This document shows positions 34,297 through 41,570 of a stretch of 44,990 nucleotides of DNA, in pieces. Location of the stretch: contig JADNRX010000420.1 of the NCBI GenBank assembly GCA_015501595.1, positions 1-44,990 of the forward strand. The letters are read 5' to 3'. The notes below the pieces were generated by a model. It worked only from the letters and a program-made list of their open reading frames with translations, was not told the origin of the DNA and searched no databases. Position 1 is the stretch's first letter. Every line of letters begins with the position of its first letter. Made by a program: the position numbers and the translations under genes. The DNA comes from Hymenopellis radicata. Its lineage: Eukaryota; Basidiomycota; Agaricomycetes; Agaricales; Physalacriaceae.

Positions 34297-34624
34297 TACG
34301 CAGTCCGACGTTCTGAAGGCGCGAAACGATGTGCGTCTTGCGGTGCTCTGTCCCCCTCTAGCCGTCGATGCCTGGATCAAGGCAACCGAGTTGTATTGCG
34401 GAGATTCGATTTTATTGCAGTCCGTGTGTCATTATGCCCTATGGCATCCGAACGTGGACGATTTGATCATAGCTTTTTTTGACGCTCATCCTGGGAGTGT
34501 AAAGTGTATTGTTGTGCAGTTGGTGGATATGCTTGGGGCATTGTTCGAGTTGACGTCGCACGAGCTATTCGGTAATGTGATGTGTACCTTCCGCATGGTG
34601 TTTCTAACTGTTACTATCATTTGA
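34297..34624 (+). CDS. Unrecognised ORF fragment
   Basis: A frame open from about 34297 to a stop at 34622-34624 encodes protein-like sequence: NDVRLAVLCPPLAVDAWIKA, then YALWHPNVDDLIIAFFDAH and KCIVVQLVDMLGALFEL. There is no clear start; an upstream acceptor would be needed. The hydrophobic-helical pattern looks like part of a globular helical protein. No family is recognised; it may be a decayed gene. Confidence 0.3.
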
Positions 34625-34722
34625 ACTACGACGATAACCAGACCGTGAACAAGTGAAGTGGTACGTACGTTCCAGCGTTCATATATACGGGAGTCCCGAG
34701 CGACCAGCCACATGTGGGGGAC

Positions 34723-34970
34723 TACTGTAGCGTTTCGACCATAACTTCACAGCCTGTGACCCGTTATGGTCTGAAGTTACAGCAAACAGCTTTACAGACC
34801 CTTAAATTGCCTTATTTGGACAGTCCCGCCTATGGCGGGACCTGAAATTTCCTTATTTAGAGGCTCGTGCCTGGCCAAAGTGGTTCGTGACCTGTTATGG
34901 TGTATATATAGCTTCACTTCAAAGACCCCCGTGACCGGTTATGTGAATTTGCGGTCGAAACGCTACAGTA
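34723..34970 (+). mobile_element. MITE B1, 248 bp
   Basis: Perfect 18-bp terminal inverted repeats: TACTGTAGCGTTTCGACC. The centre holds the hairpin GTCCCGCCTATGGCGGGAC. It has no coding capacity. It lies 240 bp beyond the stop of the 35214-36361 gene. Confidence 0.9.
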
Positions 34971-35213
34971 GCCAGTGGCAATGGCAGAGTGCGCCGTGTT
35001 ACTCCACGTCTGGGCGCCAGCGCCGAAGGATACAAATACAAGGGTTTGAGAGAAGAGATAGGAAGGGTAGAGGAGACTAATGGGAACTTTTGGAGCAAGA
35101 AGTGAAACGATGGTGCGTAGTTATCATATATGGACCTTGCCACTGCTTAATGAATGTAGAACGGAGGAATGTCGATTGATAGGAAATTGTTCCGGAAATG
35201 AATTCGCTCTGGT

Positions 35214-36361
35214 TCAGACAACGTGCGCAACGTAGACACCATTGTCCACGCGAAAGCCAAGCAACATGTAACCCGAACGACCTCCGTTGCGCTGGTGCCA
35301 CTTTTGGACAACTTTGCTTGCCATGCGGAGAGTGATGGCGTGGCCATGAGCATGCACGGTCTTGGATGCGCCGTCCGGGCATCGAATGACTATATCCCTG
35401 TTGTCGATGATCTCGGCCATCTCTGGAAGAGATAGCCTCAAGTCGACGCCGCCGTTCGCGATCTGGATCAATGGCTGGGGAGCGCGCACTGCCAGGGAGA
35501 TCGTCAGCATCTGAAAACACGTCTTTGATTGGCCTACCTGTAGCTGGATCCGTTGGCGCCTGCTGCGCCATGTATGCGCTTCCGCCGGACGTCAGAGGTA
35601 CAGCTCTAGCGTATTCGCTGTAGAAGTTGCTGGTGGTCGGTTGCGCCAACTGGTTACCTCTAAGTAGAGGCGGGGGTCTCTGGATCATGGGGTCGGCGGA
35701 CACGTCGTACGCCACACCTTGTTGAGGAAGACCGTTGTGGGTTCTAGGCGGGTATACAGCCCTTCCGAGAGCGTCATCTGTATGTTATCAAATAGACATC
35801 TCGCATCAATCCCTAATTAATGTCTTAGGAGGACGGGACATACTGTAGACTTTCAATCAATTCGTCGGTCCATGTGACCTGTGACCGCTCTGACGAAATT
35901 TTCGTTTCGTCGACTTACCATATATGGTAATTGCCGCCGCGGCGGAGCTGCGGCGGGAGGCTGGCGGGGGCCCCGCCAGGGACTTTTTCGTGATTTTCGC
36001 TGTGACTACTGTGACTTTTCGTCGATTTCGGATCCTCTGTGACCCGTGACCGACGAATTGATTTAAAGTCTACAGTACAGTGTGGCGTAACGTGAGGGTA
36101 CTCCAAGAGATTGTTTCGGCGACGCGGGGCATGCGCGTGCTGGATGTAGTCTGTGCATCGTACTCGCGCCTCAGCCAAGATTACTGATCGTGATTTGTAG
36201 TTATACGCACAATTATCCGACGTCTGAATCGGACCTGTGTACCCGAGCGTGAGGCCAGGATACTGAGTGGCTTCTGGCCAAGTATAGAGGTCAGCGAGAG
36301 GGAGGCGATAGTAGACTGGAGACGAACCGTTGGGCGTGCGTGGTGCCTGGGAAGGGTACAT
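35214..36361 (-). CDS. Three-exon hypothetical protein, 265 aa, with a MITE in intron 1
   Basis: The first in-frame ATG after a stop is at 36361 (MYPSQAPRTPNGSSPVYYRL). Exons 36361-36079, 35777-35538 and 35488-35214 sum to 798 nt in phases 1 and 1, with no stop. Intron 2 is 49 nt (GTAGGC donor, branch TGCTGAC, GGCAG acceptor). Intron 1 is 301 nt because MITE A3 sits at its very start; without it the intron would be about 66 nt and begin GTATGT. The N-terminal two thirds are Pro/Tyr/Gln-rich (YDALGRAVYPPRTHNGLPQQ) and probably disordered. The last 90 residues look folded (GGVDLRLSLPEMAEIIDNRD, then HAHGHAITLRMASKVVQKWH). No family recognised. MITE A4 lies 137 bp upstream of the start, in the presumed promoter. 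The exon model is well supported by frame and splice signals. Confidence 0.65.
35841..36077 (+). mobile_element. MITE A3, 237 bp, in an intron donor site
   Basis: The termini are TACTGTAGACTTTCAATCAA and the inverse of TACTGTAGACTTTAAATCAA. Internal features are GTGACC pairs, CGAAATTTTCG, the palindrome TTACCATATATGGTAA and a GGGGGCCCC centre. It is very similar to A5 and A6 read in reverse. It is inserted at the TA of the GTATGT donor of intron 1 of the 35214-36361 gene. Confidence 0.92.
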
Positions 36362-36497
36362 TGCTTGAGCAGTGTTGATACGGGCTCTGGGATGAACGAG
36401 GGCTTTGGGGGCAAGAGAGAGTGTGGCGTGCGGAGGTACGGAGTGTGATGATGGGCGGGGCGGCGAACAGCTTCACGCTAGGATGGAGTTGTTCGAC

Positions 36498-36765
36498 TAC
36501 TGTAGAGTTTCATTCAATTCGTCGGTCACGGGTCACAAGGGACCCGAAATCGACGAATTGTCACACCAGTCACAGGTCCCGCGGAAATCTGACAAATCTG
36601 GCCAGCAAATTTCACCAAAAATGGCTCTAAAGTCGGCCAAATTGGGGGTATTATGACGAAAATTTTTTGCATGTCACGGCACCTGCGGCGCCGCGACGAA
36701 TTCAAATTTTCGTCAGGCCGGTCACAGGTCACACGGCCTGATGAATTGAATGAAACTGTACAGTA
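36498..36765 (-). mobile_element. MITE A4, 268 bp, divergent centre
   Basis: It has A-type ends (TACTGTAGAGTTTCATTCAA; TACAGTA) and inverse GTGACC/GGTCAC pairs at both sides, but its middle lacks the CCATATATGG and GC-rich blocks of the other copies and has AT-rich sequence instead. This is a separate sub-family sharing ends with A1-A3, A5 and A6. It lies upstream of the 36361 start codon. Confidence 0.88.
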
Positions 36766-37329
36766 CGAGCCTTTCTGCGGTTGTGGGACGCGTCGTTGAC
36801 AAATATGAGCGCTTCTCTGTTTATACAGTCGGTATGGGGAGGGAGAAAAGGCGATGGCTCTGGGGGGTCAGGTAAGATGAGAGCTTTTAAGTTGCTCCGT
36901 TACGCCACCTGCTTACCCATTCCTTGTTGTCCATATGGTGAGTGAACTGATATGCAGTGGTAAAGGGAATCACTTGACAACGCATTTCATCTCGACGTTT
37001 GACTCATGGAGAGGTCCGACTCGCGGAAACAGGGTTGTGGTAATAAGGTAAGTAAATACAGGACTCTGTAGAGCGAGATGACCTTGGTCCATGTCGTCAG
37101 AATGACCAGAAATCCATGGGGGAGGAGCAAGGATGTGCTCGTTTTGGTAGGTTGCAGCATGGTATGCGCGGCTAGTGCCGACAGACCTGCGCGAGGTAGA
37201 ACGCAGATAGCCGATGGGGAGTAGAGTGGCGGCTAGTAGCCAGATATAGCCTCGTCCTTGATTGGTTCAACTTCCTAGTCCTTTGGGGAACTGCAGGACT
37301 GGCTTTTCTGACAAACTTCGAGTACAACT
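36766..37329. other. No supported gene
   Basis: Only short frames are present on both strands between MITEs A4 and A5. The upstream region of the 36361 gene is partly here. Confidence 0.35.
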
Positions 37330-37566
37330 TACTGTACACTTTAATTCAATTCGTCGGTCACGGGTCACAGAGGATCCGAAATCGACGAAAAGTCACAAGG
37401 GTCACAGCGAAAATTGAGAAAAAGTCCCCGGCGGGGCCCCCGCCAGCCTCCCGCCGCAGCTCCGCCGCGGCGGCAATTACCATATATGGTAAGTCGACGA
37501 AACGAAAATTTCGTCAGAGCGGTCACAGGTCACATGGACCGACGAATTGATTGAAAGTCTACAGTA
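37330..37566 (-). mobile_element. MITE A5, 237 bp
   Basis: Complete element with TACTGTACACTTTAATTCAA and the inverse of TACTGTAGACTTTCAATCAA at its ends. By eye it is identical over its whole length to A6 (38465-38701), while the flanks differ. Confidence 0.93.
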
Positions 37567-37645
37567 GATGAGTCAGGCGGTCGATGGACGAGTCGGTTAC
37601 CAGCCGTGGCGTGCGCTGAACGCTTCGGACGAGAGACCAACCGTG

Positions 37646-38400
37646 TCATGCCTCGCGAATAACCGACAACGGAGCAAGGTTGCCTCTGACGTTGCGTGAT
37701 TGATGTTGGCACGGCAGAGCGACGGCTTTGAACGCTAGCAAAGTGTGGAAGTTTTGATGACGACCTGTCAAACGCGCAGACTCGGAGCTGCCGCTACAGG
37801 GATCTTCACTTAGAGGATCGGAGGGAAACGTGACAGTGCGAATAAGACAAGGATCTGCGGCCTTTTCGGTGTCTACCCAAGGACGTGGCGCATGTGATGC
37901 AAGTTTCGTAGTACTGTACCGTTTCGACCGTAAGTTCGCGGCATGTGACGCGTTATGCCGCGAACTTACAGGAATTAGGTTCGTTTCCAGGCACAAGGCC
38001 CGGAATTACTATATTTGGATGCTCCCGCCTGTGGCGGGAGCGAAAATTTCCTTTTTGGGCCTTAGGCACGCTCAAAAACAGGTCCGTGATGCGTTATCTT
38101 TTCGTCTAAGTTCAGTTCCCGTGCCCGCGTGATGCGTTATGCGAACATGCGGTCGAAACGGTACAGTACTGATACAAATCCGGAGGTCGGCCCACTATGA
38201 CTGAGGACAACGCGACGGTATAGATGGGAACGCGAGCATGTATGGAAAGCGATCGTCATGAGCATAACCTCAGCCTGCGCGCCTGGGCGATTCGGTCTTC
38301 GAGACGGGGCATCATCATTTCCAGAGACTGACAGTCTGCAACTTTGCGATCTCCGGGTCATCGTCGTGTTGGAGATAAGTACAAATAATGTGCCACGCAA
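37646..38400 (-). other. Possible gene remnant split by MITE B2
   Basis: Open minus-strand frames lie on both sides of MITE B2. To the right is MTRRSQSCRLSVSGNDD with HTCSRSHLYRRVVLSHSG; to the left are HAPRPWVDTEKAADP and RLTGRHQNFHTLLAF, stopping at 37646. Removing the MITE with one TA leaves the two parts one base out of frame, so an intron or indel is also needed. No family recognised; support is weak. Confidence 0.22.
37912..38168 (+). mobile_element. MITE B2, 257 bp
   Basis: The ends TACTGTACCGTTTCGACCG and its inverse match perfectly over at least 18 bases. It has the central hairpin GCTCCCGCCTGTGGCGGGAGC-like block (38023-38043) and repeated GATGCGTTATGC-type motifs near both ends. 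No coding capacity. Same sub-family as B1, with about the same order of internal blocks. Confidence 0.9.
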
Positions 38401-38464
38401 TTTGGGGAAGATGGAGTCAACTACTTAGTATGGGATAGAGAATGCTGCTGAAAGTTTCTGTTAA

Positions 38465-38701
38465 TACTGTACACTTTAATTCAATTCGTCGGTCACGGGT
38501 CACAGAGGATCCGAAATCGACGAAAAGTCACAAGGGTCACAGCGAAAATTGAGAAAAAGTCCCCGGCGGGGCCCCCGCCAGCCTCCCGCCGCAGCTCCGC
38601 CGCGGCGGCAATTACCATATATGGTAAGTCGACGAAACGAAAATTTCGTCAGAGCGGTCACAGGTCACATGGACCGACGAATTGATTGAAAGTCTACAGT
38701 A
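38465..38701 (-). mobile_element. MITE A6, 237 bp, identical to A5
   Basis: Same ends and, by eye, the same sequence as A5, 900 bp away in the same orientation. The immediate flanks differ (GTTAA/GGTGAA here, CAACT/GATGAG at A5), which points to recent transposition rather than duplication of a larger segment. Confidence 0.93.
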
Positions 38702-38736
38702 GGTGAACACGTTACACTGGTCGAAAGCAATGGTCA

Positions 38737-38889
38737 TACTGTCCTATTTCGACCGTAAGTTCACGTCACAGGTCACAAGGCCTGTGAATTTCCTTATCGG
38801 ACACCGGAAAACGCCTCCGATCACTTATCGGGCGTGGGAAGGTCAAAAAATTCAAAATTTTGTGAACTTACGGTCGAAATACTACAGTA
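38737..38889. mobile_element. 153-bp MITE, short form, long inverted repeats
   Basis: The left end TACTGTCCTATTTCGACCG continues into TAAGTTCAC and pairs with the right end over about 28 bases with two or three mismatches. The left terminus has C where other copies have A (TACTGTC). It is 35 bp from A6. Same length as the copy at 4504-4656. Confidence 0.82.
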
Positions 38890-39017
38890 CTTACTCACTT
38901 CACAGGAAGGTTTAAAATTGTACCATCGTGTGACAAAAATCTGCAGGCTGGTGACTAAGCGAGCGCCGTATCTTGTTCTCAAAATGTATGTCCCTTCGCC
39001 TTGGCATCAGTAAGTAC

Positions 39018-39173
39018 GAGGCTGTATGGTTGGTATGATACCATGCCGACCATACCAACCATACAGCCATGATTGTGTATGGTGCCAAAAATGACCTGCA
39101 TACCGCCATACATGCAGTTGCAGCTGACCATACCGTACCATACAGCCTTACCATACAATCACCATACAGCCTC
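39018..39173. mobile_element. CCATAC-rich inverted-repeat element, ~156 bp
   Basis: It is bounded by GAGGCTGTATGG and the inverse CCATACAGCCTC. Inside, GGTTGGTATG and its inverse CATACCAACC form a local hairpin (39027-39064), and CCATAC recurs at least seven times. This looks like a small inverted-repeat transposon different from the TACTGTA group. No clear target duplication is visible. Confidence 0.6.
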
Positions 39174-39517
39174 AGATTGCCATACTACTCAATTTTGTCG
39201 CGCTCATTCGGTTCGCACTGGTAGACAGGATAAAAATTACATCATATTCATTAACTACAATGATAACTCTAACAAAGATATGTAAGTAAATGGATGAGAT
39301 ATGCCTCATCGATGCGAGCGACTCAGGCAATCCTCCCGAGCCATCTTCGGCGCCACCACAGGTACTTAATGTCGTCTTCGGCATGGTCGAAGCGCAACCG
39401 TCTCCTCGTCGTGGACACCGAGCTATGAAGTTTATGAGTACCGCGCGGTAATGAGACATGCTGAACTCACCTGCAGTATATCTATTATAAGCGAAGTGGG
39501 CGGGGTGGGCCGTGCAT
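39174..39517. other. No supported gene
   Basis: Short frames only. It includes an AT-rich segment around 39230-39290. Confidence 0.35.
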
Positions 39518-40030
39518 CTAGGCGTCTATGCTCACTGCCGCGCTCGTATGTGTTAAGCCTAGTAGTGGGTTTATTATTGTAGTTATAGGGAATAAAGTGA
39601 GACTCACGGGTATGATCATGGTAGCTGCTCTAGCTGTCGTGCCTTCTGTTCTCGATGGCCTGCTCGCCGTCCTCGTCGTCACGCTCGGCGTCCTCGTGCT
39701 CGCTGGTCTTGCAGCCGTACGTGTCGGGCCCGTCGTCGTGCTTGCTGTCCTACTTGTTGGTGTCATCGTCGTGCTCGTTGGTCTGATTTGCGGTCTGATT
39801 TATGCTCTCCTCAACGTCGTGCTTGGTTGTCGTGTTGTCGTGCTTGTCGGCCACGTCATCGTGCTCGTGCTTGCTGTGTTCGTCGATGCTGAGGGAGCGG
39901 CAGCGTGCGGGCTCGCCTTTTAGAGGATAATCTGGTAACACACCATGAGATTCGTGGAGACTGTTTCGCTCAATAGATTTGAGCACGTTGGGTTCGAGGT
40001 AGCGATGAAAGTTCTCAATTTGCGGTGGAG
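39518..40030 (-). other. Low-complexity region with a possible Asp/His/Thr-rich exon
   Basis: GTCGTGCTCGT-type repeats (about 39640-39880) keep several frames open on both strands. On the minus strand the part before the repeat is more protein-like (NFHRYLEPNVLKSIERNSLH, then VLPDYPLKGEPARC) and runs into SKHEHDDVADKHDNTTTKHD. It could be the C-terminal tail of a gene whose upstream exons lie near 40060-40110, where GTATGT is a possible donor. Not resolved. The plus-strand hydrophobic VVLVG-rich frame is rejected as a repeat artefact. Confidence 0.28.
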
Positions 40031-40099
40031 GCGGATCAGGAAGGGCGTCAGTGAGAGGAGGCAAAAGAAACAGCAACATACCATCACACCGAACTCGTC

Positions 40100-40761
40100 C
40101 ACCTGTCCAACATTAGCCTATTGATATCAATATCACCTGGTATAGCGACGCAACCCAGGGCTACAGACCGTCCTCGACCGCACGGGCGTGCTCGTCGACC
40201 GAAGCGACGCAGCCAAGTTCCACGACGCCACGCCTCCCCCGCCCCGCATCGTCAATCCTGTATATCGGATGGTCCTGGTCTATGGCCCGGCCACAAAGCC
40301 GGCCTCGTTACCTCGTCCGTCGCCGGCGTCATCGCCATTAGGGCATTTGTAGCGTCGCCTGGCCACGTCCTCATCCGTGGTCTGCTCAGCGCGTAGTTGG
40401 TGGATCTGGCAGCGGTCCGCTGTGTTAGATCATAGTCAGCGGAGTCCTAATGCCTGGCAGTAGCAGGCGTCGTCTCCGCAAGCGAGCCGGTTACTCGGGT
40501 GACTGCGAGGCCAGTGGGAGCAAGTGTTTGTGAGAGAGAGAAAGCAAGTTGGACTTATCATTGTCAAACATCGAAACCGAACATGCACGTGGTCGATTGC
40601 GTGCTCACGCACAGACCATGCGTCTCGGACCGGTGCGTTGCCGGATCCTTCAGCGCGCTCACTTCGACTCGGGAGTTAAAGCATGCAGACAAACCAACCA
40701 CTCTCGCATAGGACTCCTTATACTATGCTCTCTGTATCTCTTCAAAAAATTTCCCAGACAT
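40100..40761. other. No supported gene
   Basis: Arg/His-rich short frames on both strands arise from GC-rich sequence. No motif recognised. Confidence 0.35.
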
Positions 40762-40870
40762 ATGTATGGTGAATGTGCCAATGTATGGTTACATGGATGT
40801 CTGGCACGGTATGGCATGTATGCCACCATGTCTCGCCATACGCCATGCTGGGCCATACATTGCCATACGG
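40762..40870. repeat. Second CCATAC/GTATGG inverted-repeat block
   Basis: The left half carries GTATGG three times and the right half CCATAC three times, with CAATGTATGG near 40780 facing CCATACATTG near 40855. The arrangement parallels the element at 39018-39173, though the ends are not the same. Probably a diverged member of the same group. Confidence 0.5.
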
Positions 40871-40919
40871 ATAGGAATTTACTGATGGGTGAATTCTGTT
40901 ATCGATGGCCGTAGCCGCG

Positions 40920-41395
40920 TCATCGTTTCACGGCCCTTAAGATGAAGTTCCCGAGCCGGCCTTCACCAAAATGGATTAATATCAAAGGCTGATCTCTAAC
41001 CCAGAGTTCCTCAATGGGCAGGAGCCGGTAAACAGTTAGAGCCATGATGTCTGGAAAGGAGAAACGCGCGACGTGACATCCACCTGTGACTCCAACGTGA
41101 CGGGTGATCCCAATTTTAGGGTTTTGGGAGACAAGCATGAGCAATTCATTTCCGCGTGAACAGATATTACAAGAATTGAACATGTCGCCAGATTCAAATG
41201 GGGAGTGGGATTGAACGATGAGGAAGTGTCCACGGGTATGTACTAGGACGCCAGCGTAAGACGTGCGGGATGTGAGAAATCGCCAGTGTTCCCCCATGTT
41301 CGAGCGAATTAGAACTGTGTTCCAAGCAGATATGGTACGGCTGAGAATGGCGAGCAACACAAGTAGTCGATGGAAGATCTTTCCGCATAACTATC
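40920..41395 (-). CDS. Unrecognised ORF next to SMC4 copy 2, possibly truncated
   Basis: A minus-strand frame open from just after a TAG near 41395 to a stop at 40920 encodes about 155 residues: LLVLLAILSRTISAWNTVLI, then NMGEHWRFLTSRTSYAGVLV, VSQNPKIGITRHVGVTGGCH and IEELWVRDQPLILIHFGEGR. The pattern of short beta-like strands resembles the C-terminal repeat part of some fungal F-box proteins, but no F-box is present and I do not name it. It is divergent from the SMC4 block starting at 41571, and its 5' part may have been lost when that block formed. Confidence 0.4.
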
Positions 41396-41570
41396 TCAGG
41401 CTCCAGCTATGGACTCCTTGTCCACGAGGCGATAGCGTCTGTCTGCTATGGACTTCCCAGGCGATGAGCCGCGAAATGACATCCCAAATTGACAAGAAAT
41501 CCGAGGCGAAAGAGCTAACCGGGGTGATGCATGTGACCGTTGAACCGGTTGACCAGAAACCGTCATCAAC

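Noticed and set aside
35077..35715. A continuous 212-codon minus-strand ORF taken as one exon
   Set aside because: A 49-nt intron (35489-35537) with a good branch point moves the reading to another frame that is far more protein-like and ends at 35214.
39528..39923. Plus-strand hydrophobic 131-codon ORF that looks like a multi-pass membrane protein
   Set aside because: It is produced by GTCGTGCTCGT-type repeats that keep several frames open on both strands; there are no domains and no splice or start context.
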